Below are positions 11,725-19,347 of a stretch of DNA of 60,822 nt, piece after piece. The notes beneath the pieces were generated by a model. The model had not been told where the DNA came from and made no database searches. It worked only from the letters and a program-made list of their open reading frames with translations. Position numbers and translations under genes: made by a program. Location of the stretch: positions 1 through 60,822 of the forward strand of contig JAJVIM010000010.1 of the NCBI GenBank assembly GCA_022071955.1, written 5' to 3'. Positions within the stretch are counted from its first letter, which is position 1. Each line of letters begins with the position of its first letter. This stretch comes from Anaerolineae bacterium (lineage in GTDB: Bacteria > Chloroflexota > Anaerolineae > 4572-78 > J111).

Positions 11725-12507
11725 ATGGAAATTGTAGAGCAGTTGGACCAGTGGCAGGCCGAATTTGAATCCGGCTGGCTGGCGCACTGGCAAAAAACCG
11801 GTCAATTTAACTGGGACATCTATCCGCGGCCGGCTAACAAAGTGGGGCCGCCCGGCCCCGGCATCGATCTGACCCGCAGCCAGCTGTTGCTTATTTCAAC
11901 GGCGGGCGGTTACCTGCGCCATTCGCAGCCGCCGTTTGATGCAGAAAACCCGCTGGGCGATTACACCATCCGCCTCTTTCCGGCCGACACGCCGTTTGAA
12001 GCGCTGGCCTACGCCCACACCCACTACGATCACACCGCCGTTGAGGCCGACCCGCAAGTGCTGCTGCCGCTCCGCCACCTGGCCGATTTGGTTAACGAAG
12101 GCCGCATTGGTGAGTTGGCCCCAACCGTGATAAGTTACAGCGGTTATCAGCCCAATGTTATCCGCATTGTTAACGAGCTGATCCCCCAGGTTTTAGAAGC
12201 GGCCACGGCGCAACAGGCGCAGGCCGCGCTGCTGGTACCGGCCTGACCGCTCTGCTCCCAGTCCGTGGGGCTGGTTGCCAGAGCGCTGGAAATGCACGGG
12301 ATTGCCAGCACGCTGACCACCTGGAATGTGGGCCGGGCGCGGCCCACCGCGCCGCCGCGCGCCATTTTTACCAAACTGGCCCGGGGCGCATCGCTGGGCA
12401 AGCCCAACGACCCGGCCCAGCAACGCCGAATTTTGGAAGCCACGCTGGCCCTGCTGGCCCAGGATGCACCGCTGGCCCCGGTTCGGCTGGACGAATCGGC
12501 GAAGTAA
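11725..12507 (+). CDS. GrdB/PrdB-family selenoprotein with an in-frame UGA (selenocysteine)
   Basis: The frame from ATG 11725 (AGGAG nine bases upstream) reads to a TGA at 12244-12246 and continues in the same frame to TAA at 12505. The residues around the TGA read LLVPA-U-PLCSQSVGLVAR, the U-x-x-C motif of glycine/betaine/proline reductase selenoprotein B proteins. Before it come THYDHTAVEADPQVLLPLRH and FDAENPLGDYTIRLFP; after it come TTWNVGRARPTAPPRA and GKPNDPAQQRRILEA. All are typical of the short members of this family, about 260 residues long. A conventional gene caller would report a truncated 174-residue protein. True GrdB/PrdB are longer redox reductase subunits; the substrate of the short family is unknown to me. 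A hairpin suited to a bacterial SECIS follows the UGA. Confidence 0.88.
12247..12285 (+). promoter_or_regulatory. Candidate bacterial SECIS element
   Basis: Immediately after the UGA, CGCTCTG (12248-12254) pairs perfectly with CAGAGCG (12279-12285). Inside, CCAG (12258-12261) pairs with CTGG (12271-12274), leaving a G-containing apical loop. Size and distance fit SelB-binding hairpins. Confidence 0.7.
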
Positions 12508-12525
12508 CATAATCCCAACCCAAAA

Positions 12526-12563
12526 ACGGAACACGCAGCACAACCTGCTGCGTGTTCCGTTTG
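12526..12563. terminator. Intrinsic terminator after the selenoprotein gene
   Basis: A perfect 15-bp stem (ACGGAACACGCAGCA with its complement) with loop CAACC is followed by TTGTTTG and preceded by AAAAA. Confidence 0.85.
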
Positions 12564-12589
12564 TTTGACCACAAGGTTCTTCCGCTGCC

Positions 12590-13498
12590 ATGCTAATCGA
12601 ACTTGCCCTGATTTTTATTAATGTGATCACGCCGGTATTTGCGTTGGTGGTCATTGGTTATGTGGCCGGGCCTCGGCTGGGCCTTGAATCACGCACGCTG
12701 ACCCGCTATTCGTACTACATTCTGGTCCCGGCGCTGGTGTTTAATGTGATTGCGCCGGCACGGGTTGAGGCCGCTCTGGCCGCCCGGATGATCGCTTACA
12801 CGCTGGTTGTTCACCTGGCGCTGGCTATCACCGGCTGGGTAGTAGCCAAAGCGCTGGGTCGCTCCGAAAAAATGGTGGCCGCCTACGTTCTCATTTCGGT
12901 ATTTGGCAACGTGGGCAATTTTGGTCTGCCGCTTATTGAATTCAGGCTGGGAGCCGAAGCGTTTACAGCGGCTACTGTCTATTTTTTAGCCATCATCACC
13001 ATTGCCTTTATTATCGGCGTTGTTGCCGCTAACCTGCCCACGGGTGGCGGGCTGAAGGCGGTGCTGGCCGTATTCAAAACACCGGCGCTTATTGCTCTGG
13101 TGCCGGCATTAATCGCCAACCTGTTTGATCTGCGCGCCCCGCTGTTTTTGGAGCGAATCATCAGCCTGCTGGCAGCCGCCACTGTCCCCACCATGCTGGT
13201 TGCGTTGGGTGTACAGTTATCCGGGTTGAAAACATTTCAGTTTAGCCGCGATGTGATAATTACCAGCGCTATCCGGCTGCTGGGCGGGCCGGCTCTGGCC
13301 ATTGTGCTGGCCATCCCTTTTGGGTTAACCGGCCTTGAACGCGGCGCAGGCATTTTTCAGGCGGCCATGCCCGCAGCGGTGCTTACCTCAATCATCGCTA
13401 TGGAATATAACCTCATCCCCGAGTTTGTAACCACAACCGTGCTATTTTCTACGCTGGCCAGTGTGGTAACCCTAACGCTGGTTATGGCGTTGGTGTAA
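12590..13498 (+). CDS. AEC-family (auxin efflux carrier) transporter
   Basis: This 302-residue protein is almost entirely hydrophobic, with roughly ten membrane helices. It has the family hallmarks: N-terminal LIFINVITPVFALVVIGY, the early TRYSYYILVPALVFN segment, VFGNVGNFGLPLIEF in the middle, and LVALGVQLSG before the second half. AEC proteins export small organic anions or act as uniporters; the substrate cannot be read from sequence. It follows the terminator of the selenoprotein gene, so it has its own start signal, though no strong ribosome binding site is visible before the ATG. Confidence 0.9.
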   Translation: MLIELALIFINVITPVFALVVIGYVAGPRLGLESRTLTRYSYYILVPALVFNVIAPARVEAALAARMIAYTLVVHLALAITGWVVAKALGRSEKMVAAYVLISVFGNVGNFGLPLIEFRLGAEAFTAATVYFLAIITIAFIIGVVAANLPTGGGLKAVLAVFKTPALIALVPALIANLFDLRAPLFLERIISLLAAATVPTMLVALGVQLSGLKTFQFSRDVIITSAIRLLGGPALAIVLAIPFGLTGLERGAGIFQAAMPAAVLTSIIAMEYNLIPEFVTTTVLFSTLASVVTLTLVMALV

Positions 13499-13543
13499 CT
13501 GCCCTCTAAGCATCGCTGATAAAACTTGCCAATAGCGAAAATT

Positions 13544-13572
13544 TTGGCGGAGATGGTTGTTTGTGATATACT
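13544..13572 (+). promoter_or_regulatory. Predicted promoter of the TRAP transporter operon
   Basis: TTGGCG (13544-13549), 17 bases, TATACT (13567-13572), which gives a transcript start near 13580. Confidence 0.65.
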
Positions 13573-13579
13573 AGCGCCC

Positions 13580-13898
13580 ATTCCGAGGTTCTGACCCCAC
13601 TTGCCAGTTCAAGAGTGATTAAACTCTTGCCAATCACACCAGACAACCTTTAAAGCTACCCGTACCAGCCTTGACGCAAGTTACATTTACCCCAAATTCC
13701 GCCCCGTTGTAGGGCCGGAAGCAGAGGGGCTATATGCCACAGTTGGGTTAATTGACAGAACTGGCCACCGTCCAGAGACTGCCCGCAATAAAGATTGATG
13801 AGACGCTCGTCGCATCCTTTGGCGACATTCAGTCACTTCCACACAATTAAGCAGCAATAAACCGGGTAATGCAGCCCGGTAGAGGAGGAGCTACCTGC
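13580..13898 (+). ncRNA. Long structured 5' leader of the TRAP operon (class unknown)
   Basis: Roughly 320 untranslated bases separate the promoter from the small TRAP subunit. GCCAGTTC (13600-13607) is perfectly complementary to GAACTGGC about 160 bases later (near 13760-13767). Inside lie a perfect hairpin CAAGAGT..ACTCTTG (13606-13627) and other stems. Further on come GTCGC..GCGAC near 13830 and ACCGGG..CCCGGT (13861-13880), the latter directly before the AGAGGAGGAG ribosome binding site. No open frame or known riboswitch class is recognised. Confidence 0.5.
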
Positions 13899-14582
13899 GT
13901 GAATACCGTGAGACTGATTCTTGGAGGAGCGCTGATTGTTTTTGGCGTTGCCGCCGCCATGGCCGAAGTGTTGGGCTATTCGGTGTTGATTTATTACGGC
14001 ACCCGGGTTGGCGGCGCGTTGGGACTAATCACCATTGTTTTGGGCGCGCTGATTATTGGGCCAGAAAAGTACATTAAGTACGCCAATAACTTTGCCGATG
14101 GCACCGGTTGGGTTGTATCGTGGCTGGCGGTATTGATGGTGGTGGTGGTATTTGTTAATGTGGTTTTGCGATACGTTTTTGGCAAAGGCGTGCTGGCATT
14201 ACAGGATTTATCGTGGTACCTCTTTGCGATAATGTACTGGCTGGGCGCGGCCTTTGCTCTAAAAAATGACCGGCACGTCCGGGTTGATATTTTTTTCGTC
14301 AACATGCGCGGAAAGCTCAAAGCGTGGGTTAATTTGCTGGGCACAGCCTTATTTCTCCTCCCCTGGAGTTTTCTGGGCGTGTTAATTTCCATCAGTTTTG
14401 TGCAAGACGCCTTCAGAGTGCTGGAAACTTCACCGGACCCCGGCGGGTTACCGGGCCGCTGGCTTATAAAAGCGATCATCCCCCTGGGGTTCATCTTTTT
14501 GCTCATTCAGGGTATGTCGTTGCTGTTTACCTCGTTTCTTCAACTTAGAGGCAAACTACCATTTCCAGAGGAGGGCAACTAA
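13899..14582 (+). CDS. dctQ: TRAP transporter small membrane subunit (DctQ family)
   Basis: DctQ-type subunits support the large membrane subunit of tripartite ATP-independent periplasmic transporters. The protein has four to five predicted helices, with the characteristic Q/W-containing segment LSWYLFAIMYWLGAAFALKN followed by DRHVRVDIF. The preferred start is GTG 13899, eight bases after GAGGAGGAG; the frame is open further upstream (13869) but without such a site. An extra pair of N-terminal helices precedes the DctQ core. The stop overlaps the ATG of the large subunit (TAATG), indicating translational coupling. Confidence 0.9.
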   Translation: MNTVRLILGGALIVFGVAAAMAEVLGYSVLIYYGTRVGGALGLITIVLGALIIGPEKYIKYANNFADGTGWVVSWLAVLMVVVVFVNVVLRYVFGKGVLALQDLSWYLFAIMYWLGAAFALKNDRHVRVDIFFVNMRGKLKAWVNLLGTALFLLPWSFLGVLISISFVQDAFRVLETSPDPGGLPGRWLIKAIIPLGFIFLLIQGMSLLFTSFLQLRGKLPFPEEGN

Positions 14583-15928
14583 TGCTAGGAATTATTCTGT
14601 TTGGAATTGTGCTGGCCATGCTGCTGGTCGGCTTCCCGGTAGCGTTTACCCTGGGCGGCGTATCTACCCTGTACGGACTGGCCACGTTTGGCACTCACTT
14701 TTTTGAATTTATGCCCCTGCGCGTTTGGGGTGTTTCTACCAACATTCTGTTGATTGCCGTACCGTTGTTTGTGTTTATGGGCGTTATGCTGGAAAGTTCG
14801 GGGTTGGCCGAAGAAATGCTGGAAACGATGGCCCTGCTGTTTGGCCGGATGCGCGGCGGGCTGGCCATTTCGGTGGTAGTGGTGGGCGCGCTGCTGGCGG
14901 CCTCAACCGGTATTGTCGGCGCGACGGTAGTGACAATGGGGCTGCTCAGCCTGCCCACCATGTTAAAACGCGGTTACAGTAAACCGCTGGCTACCGGCAC
15001 CATCGCCGCTTCCGGCACGCTGGGACAAATTATTCCACCCAGTATTGTGCTGGTGCTGTTGGGCAGCGTGCTCAACGTACCCATTGGCGACCTGTTTTTG
15101 GGTGCGCTTATCCCGGGGTTGTTGCTGGTGGTGCTGTACCTCATCTGGATTAATATTAGAGCATGGTGGCGGCCCGATGTGGCCCCGCCCATGCCGGCGG
15201 AGGAGTTGGCCGGTTTCCGTGGGCGAGAGATGGTCATTCGGGTGCTGCGCGCCTTTATTGCCCCCCTGTTTTTGATTATGGCGGTGCTTGGTTCCATTTT
15301 TGCCGGCATTGCTTCGCCAACCGAAGCGGCGGCGGTTGGTGCGGCAGGCGCAACGCTGCTCACCGTGATCCAGGGCAAATTCAACTACAAAACCCTGCAC
15401 CGGGTGATGACCGAAACCACTTTTCTGACCTGTATGGTGTTCACCATTTTGGTGGGCGCGGGCACGTTTGGGCTGGCCTTTCGCGGGCTGCACGGCGACA
15501 CCTTTTTGCAGGAACTGGTCAGCCACGCCGAACTTGGCCCCATCGCCTTTTTGACCATTTTTATGATCGTCATTTTTATCGCCGGCTTTTTCATCGATTT
15601 CATCGAGATCACGTTTATCCACGTGCCCATCGCCGCACCCATTTTTATGGCGATGGGCGTTAATATGCTGTGGGTGGGCGTGTTAATTGCGCTCAACCTG
15701 CAAACATCGTTTCTGACGCCGCCGTTTGGTTTTTCGCTGTTTTATCTTAAAGGGGTGGCCCCGGCCAACGTGAAAACCACCGATGTTTACAAGGGAATTG
15801 TCCCTTATGTTATCATCCAATTGGTTGCACTGGCGTTGGTCATTGCCATTCCAGAAACCGTCACCTGCCTGCCGGAATATATGGTTCGCAACGTTCCCTT
15901 CAGCGAACTGCGCTGCTGGAGCAACTAA
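14582..15928 (+). CDS. dctM: TRAP transporter large membrane subunit (DctM family)
   Basis: This is the 448-residue, about 12-helix permease that forms the transport path. Recognisable family blocks are PLFVFMGVMLESSGLAEEML, GALLAASTGIVGATVVTMG, GTIAASGTLGQIIPPSIVLV, ASPTEAAAVGAAGA and LNLQTSFLTPPFGFSLFY. The start ATG overlaps the dctQ stop by one base. The gene ends before a strong bidirectional terminator and converges with its probable binding-protein gene, dctP, on the other strand; separate transcription could allow the binding protein to be made in excess. Confidence 0.96.
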   Translation: MLGIILFGIVLAMLLVGFPVAFTLGGVSTLYGLATFGTHFFEFMPLRVWGVSTNILLIAVPLFVFMGVMLESSGLAEEMLETMALLFGRMRGGLAISVVVVGALLAASTGIVGATVVTMGLLSLPTMLKRGYSKPLATGTIAASGTLGQIIPPSIVLVLLGSVLNVPIGDLFLGALIPGLLLVVLYLIWINIRAWWRPDVAPPMPAEELAGFRGREMVIRVLRAFIAPLFLIMAVLGSIFAGIASPTEAAAVGAAGATLLTVIQGKFNYKTLHRVMTETTFLTCMVFTILVGAGTFGLAFRGLHGDTFLQELVSHAELGPIAFLTIFMIVIFIAGFFIDFIEITFIHVPIAAPIFMAMGVNMLWVGVLIALNLQTSFLTPPFGFSLFYLKGVAPANVKTTDVYKGIVPYVIIQLVALALVIAIPETVTCLPEYMVRNVPFSELRCWSN

Positions 15929-15943
15929 TTCATTCCGCGGACC

Positions 15944-15984
15944 AACAAAAAAAGCCCATCGCCAGGCTGGCGATGGGCTTTTTG
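15944..15984. terminator. Bidirectional terminator between dctM and dctP
   Basis: A perfect 10-bp stem GCCCATCGCC/GGCGATGGGC with loop AGGCT (15954-15978) is flanked by an A run on the left and a T run on the right, so it serves both convergent genes. Confidence 0.92.
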
Positions 15985-16008
15985 ATTCAACCGATGAAAC
16001 CAAACTGC

Positions 16009-17229
16009 TTAAACTTCTACCTCAATCGAGTTATAAAACGCCTTTTCAGAAATTTTACCCCAGGCGGCTACATCCTTTTGGAATTTCCTAAAGGAGTCGT
16101 ACACCTTTTTGCTCATCGGGTCGCTGGCGGCAACCCCATCCAGCACGTCCAGCGCATAACCGTGCAGCGCTTTCATCACATCATCGGGGAAGGGGCGCAG
16201 GTCCACGTTTTCTTCGTTGATCATTTTCTGTAAGTAGAAGTTGTTCTGCGCGTCAGATTGGGCCAGCATCGAGGCATTCTGGGCGATGATGGCCTGGCGC
16301 AAAACTTCCTGCAAATCGGGCGACAGAGCATCCCACGCTTTCCGGTTGATGATCGACTCTAACACCGTGCCGGGTTCGTGCCAGCCGGGGTAATAATAAA
16401 ATTTGGCCACTTTGTAGAAACCCATCACATAATCGTGATAGGGGCCAACCCATTCCGTCGCGTCGATGACCCCGCGCTCCAGGCTGGTGTAAATTTCACC
16501 GCCGGCAATCAGCTCGGCCGAGCCGCCTGCCGCAGCGATAACCTTGCCACCCAACCCGGGAATACGCATTTTAAGGCCATTGAAATCGGCAATACTATTG
16601 ATTTCTTTGTTAAACCAGCCGCCCATCTGCACCCCGGTGTTACCGGCCGGGAAGGGCACCAGCCCAAAGTCGGTATACGTTTCTTCCCACAGTTTCAGCC
16701 CATCACTGGCCAATAACCAGGCGTTCATTTGTTGGGCGTTCATTCCAAATGGCACCGCCGCAAAAAACTGGGCAGCGGGGGCTTTGCCGGCCCAATAATA
16801 AGATGCGCCGTGCCCCATTTCGGCGGTACCCGCCTGCACCGCATCAAATGTTTCCAACGCACCCACCAATTCACCGGCGCCGTAAACGTGAATTTTTAAT
16901 CGCCCCTGCGACATAGTATCGACGTACTGGGCAATAAAATTGGCACCTTCCTGCAATACCGGCAACGTGGGCGGCCAGGTGGTGACCATTTTCCATTCAA
17001 CCGTCTGATTTTTGTTGACATTTACCTCTTTGGCGGCCGTATCCTGCTGGGTTTCTGTCTGGGTAGCAGCCCCGCTATCGTCCTGCGCTGGCGCAGCGGC
17101 CGGTGCGGTCGGTGCGCTGCTGGCTGTATCCTGGCCAATGCTGCAACCAACCAGCAAACCGGTACTCCCAGCAACCGCGGCCACCGAGGCCTTCTTTAAA
17201 AAATCCCGGCGATTGAGTTTGTCCTCCAT
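16009..17229 (-). CDS. dctP: TRAP transporter substrate-binding lipoprotein (DctP family)
   Basis: This is the 406-residue extracytoplasmic receptor of the TRAP system. The N terminus has a twin-arginine motif (NRRDFLKKAS) and a lipobox (LLVGC), so it is probably exported folded and lipid-anchored. A Ser/Ala/Thr/Gln linker follows. The binding domain starts at VEWKMVTTWPPTLPVLQEGA and includes KIHVYGAGELVGALETFDAV and GLKMRIPGLGGKV, with the ligand-binding arginine region. The pattern is closest to alpha-keto-acid-type DctP proteins, but the substrate is inferred only. AAGGAGG precedes the start. The gene is oriented against dctQM. Confidence 0.93.
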   Translation of the reverse strand: MEDKLNRRDFLKKASVAAVAGSTGLLVGCSIGQDTASSAPTAPAAAPAQDDSGAATQTETQQDTAAKEVNVNKNQTVEWKMVTTWPPTLPVLQEGANFIAQYVDTMSQGRLKIHVYGAGELVGALETFDAVQAGTAEMGHGASYYWAGKAPAAQFFAAVPFGMNAQQMNAWLLASDGLKLWEETYTDFGLVPFPAGNTGVQMGGWFNKEINSIADFNGLKMRIPGLGGKVIAAAGGSAELIAGGEIYTSLERGVIDATEWVGPYHDYVMGFYKVAKFYYYPGWHEPGTVLESIINRKAWDALSPDLQEVLRQAIIAQNASMLAQSDAQNNFYLQKMINEENVDLRPFPDDVMKALHGYALDVLDGVAASDPMSKKVYDSFRKFQKDVAAWGKISEKAFYNSIEVEV

Positions 17230-17280
17230 CTTTTCCTCCTTGGAAAAATATTAAATTGGGTGGATTGGGCAATGCGGCCT

Positions 17281-17309
17281 ATTGTAACACAACCAGGAGT
17301 TATTCACAA
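17281..17309 (-). promoter_or_regulatory. Predicted promoter of dctP
   Basis: TTGTGA (17309-17304), 17 bases, TACAAT (17286-17281) on the minus strand, in the 122-base gap after the MaoC-Pta gene. Confidence 0.6.
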
Positions 17310-17351
17310 ACAGGTTTTAGTGAAAATTCGCTCAATTGAGAGGGTTTACTA

Positions 17352-18800
17352 TTAGAATTCCTCGGTCCACGGCACCCGGTTTTCTTTGGCGGCAACGATA
17401 GCCAGCCCGGTCTGTTCGGCCATTTTGTGGTGAGCCAGCAGCACCGCCACCGCGCACGACGCCTGCCGCGCCAGCGGCACATCAGCCCGGCTGGTCAGCA
17501 CAATCGGCGCCCGCGCCCCAACCACCACATCGGCGGCCTGAGCATCGGCCAGATACTCCAGTTGCTTGGTAAGCATGGTGCCGCTTTCCAAATCGGGGGC
17601 CACCAGAATATCGGCCTGCCCGCCCACCGCCGAGCGAATATTTTTGGCTTCGGCTGCCGCAGTAGAAATGGCGTCGTCAAACGCCAGCGGCCCATCAACA
17701 ATGCCGCCGGTGATCTGGCCGCGATTGGCCATTTTGCACAGCGCCGCCGCGTCGATGGTAGAAACCAGCCGCGGGCTAATGGTTTCGATGGCGGACAAAA
17801 TGGCCACTTTGGGCTGCTCAATCCCCAGCACCCGGGCCAGGTCGATGGCGTTTTGCACAATGTCCCGTTTGTGTTCCAGCGTGGGGTTAATATTGATGGC
17901 CGCATCGGTGAGGAAGATAGGGCGATCCCGGCCCGGCACATCGACCACTGCCACGTGGCTGATCCGGCGACCGGTGAGCAGGCCGGCCGTTTTGGAAACC
18001 ACTTCCAGCATCAGCGTTTCCGTGGACAGGCTGCCCTTCATCAGCGCGTCCACTTTGCCCTCACGGGCCAGTTCAACCGCGCGCCGGGCGGCGTGGCGGC
18101 TGTGCTCGGCCGGCACCAAAATATAGGGTGACAGGTCGATTTTGGCGGTTTCGGCGGCGGCGCGGAGTTCGGTTTCGGCCCCAACCAGCACCGGCACAAT
18201 CAGCCCGGCTTCGGCGGCCTCCACCGCGCCGCGCAGCGCAAACGCGTCTACCGGCTGCACCACCGCCATCCGAATCGGGGCCAGCCCCTGGGTTTTGGCA
18301 ATTAACCGCCGGTACTGCGCGCCGGGATCGTGCAGGCGCACCGCCGGCAGGCTGGCCCGCGGGCGTTTAACTTTGTGCGTGGGGGCCAGCACCAGCGCCT
18401 CGCCGACAATCACCGGCTCGCCATTTTGGTTAACGCACTGGCAATCAAATTTAACCCGCTTGCGCTCGTTGTCCTTTTCAACCGCGGTCACCATCACCGT
18501 AATTTCATCGCCAACGGCCACCGGCCGCTTAAATTTGAACGTCTGGCTCAAATAGATGGTGCCGGGGCCGGGGAGCTGCGTGCCCAGCACCGTTGACACC
18601 AGCGAGCCGCCCCACATGCCGTGGGCAATAATTTTGTGGAACATGTCACTTTTGGCGTACTCTTCATCCAAATGAGCCGGGTTGACATCGCCAGACATCA
18701 CCGCAAAAAGCTGAATATCCGCCGTGGTCAGCCTCCGTTTCAAGCTGGCCGAACTGCCAATTTCTATTTCGTCGTAAGTTCGGTTTTCAATGTAGTCCAT
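17352..18800 (-). CDS. Bifunctional MaoC-like enoyl-CoA hydratase / phosphate acyltransferase
   Basis: This is a 482-residue fusion. Residues about 10-140 form a MaoC hot-dog domain: FAVMSGDVNPAHLDEEYA with the Asp/His catalytic pair, IAHGMWGGSLVSTVLGTQLP and LSQTFKFKRPVAVGDEITV. Residues about 165-482 form a phosphate acetyl/butyryltransferase domain: MKGSLSTETLMLEV, GRRISHVAVVDVPGRDRPIFL, DAAININPTLEHK, DGPLAFDDAIS and PDLESGTMLTKQL. Such fusions act in acyl-CoA metabolism. The ATG at 18800 (MDYIENRTYDE) is chosen over an open upstream extension, which reads through low-complexity intergenic sequence. Co-directional with dctP. Confidence 0.93.
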   Translation of the reverse strand: MDYIENRTYDEIEIGSSASLKRRLTTADIQLFAVMSGDVNPAHLDEEYAKSDMFHKIIAHGMWGGSLVSTVLGTQLPGPGTIYLSQTFKFKRPVAVGDEITVMVTAVEKDNERKRVKFDCQCVNQNGEPVIVGEALVLAPTHKVKRPRASLPAVRLHDPGAQYRRLIAKTQGLAPIRMAVVQPVDAFALRGAVEAAEAGLIVPVLVGAETELRAAAETAKIDLSPYILVPAEHSRHAARRAVELAREGKVDALMKGSLSTETLMLEVVSKTAGLLTGRRISHVAVVDVPGRDRPIFLTDAAININPTLEHKRDIVQNAIDLARVLGIEQPKVAILSAIETISPRLVSTIDAAALCKMANRGQITGGIVDGPLAFDDAISTAAAEAKNIRSAVGGQADILVAPDLESGTMLTKQLEYLADAQAADVVVGARAPIVLTSRADVPLARQASCAVAVLLAHHKMAEQTGLAIVAAKENRVPWTEEF

Positions 18801-18894
18801 CGCGCCACCCACTGTTTTGTGAAACGGCCAACAAATATACTTCAAATTATACCACGCCGCACCGCGCCGGTCTGTAAATTTTTGGTATAGCTGA

Positions 18895-19045
18895 AAAATC
18901 CCCTCATCCCCCGGCCCCCTTCTCCCGATGGGAGAAGGGGGAGAAGAGAGTTTTGGGTGTGGTTTGGGCGGCTTCGCCGCCCAAACCACACCCGTTTAAT
19001 CGCTCCCCCTCCCCAAAAGATTTGGGGAGGGGGTTGGGGGGAGGG
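18895..19045. repeat. Composite G/C-rich palindromic repeat
   Basis: Three hairpins lie in a row: CCCCCTTCTCCC/GGGAGAAGGGGG (near 18915-18941), a perfect 39-base hairpin at 18955-18993 (17-bp stem, cap CTTCG), and CCCTCCCC..GGGGAGGG (near 19006-19032). The three-part design is the same as at 27667-27810, although the central stems differ in sequence. It lies between the MaoC-Pta gene and the helicase. Confidence 0.75.
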
Positions 19046-19141
19046 GCAAAAAACGCCAATTTTTAACACCTGTCCGCCCTGGATCCCGGCGGGGGAGGGA
19101 GGTGAGGAAAAAGCGACCAAGTTGCAGCGAACCTGTAAAAT

Positions 19142-19169
19142 TTGTCAATACCCGCCGCTATGGTATACT
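19142..19169 (+). promoter_or_regulatory. Predicted promoter of the DEAD-box helicase
   Basis: TTGTCA (19142-19147), 16 bases, TATACT (19164-19169). The transcript would have a leader of about 170 bases. Confidence 0.65.
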
Positions 19170-19229
19170 GTCGCCTGCTGCTGACGCAGCTACTTTATTC
19201 AAATGATGTTTTGGTCATTCCAAAGGGTT

Positions 19230-19260
19230 GCCCGGCAAAATTTGGTCGGGCATTTTTGTT
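19230..19260 (+). terminator. Terminator-like hairpin in the helicase leader (possible attenuator)
   Basis: GCCCGGC (19230-19236) pairs with GTCGGGC (19245-19251, one G-U pair) around an 8-base loop and is followed by ATTTTTGTT. It lies between the predicted promoter and the start codon, so it may control read-through. Confidence 0.55.
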
Positions 19261-19347
19261 GCAACGAAGCATGACAGGGGGCGCAACCTGAAAAGGATGC
19301 GCAGCGCAGCGGAGTCATCAAAACACAAGCACTCAGGAGATTTTTTG

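Noticed and set aside
12265..12507. Separate small gene starting after the TGA at 12244
   Set aside because: It is in the same frame as the upstream gene and completes the U-x-x-C family motif; it has no start signal of its own.
13690..13770. SRP (4.5S) RNA because of a GGCCGGAAGCAGAG stretch
   Set aside because: The tetraloop GGAA is not closed by the required pairs and the conserved GGAAGGAAGCAG pattern is incomplete.
18801..18989. N-terminal extension of the MaoC-Pta protein
   Set aside because: The extra residues come from palindromic repeat DNA, and the family start matches the ATG at 18800.
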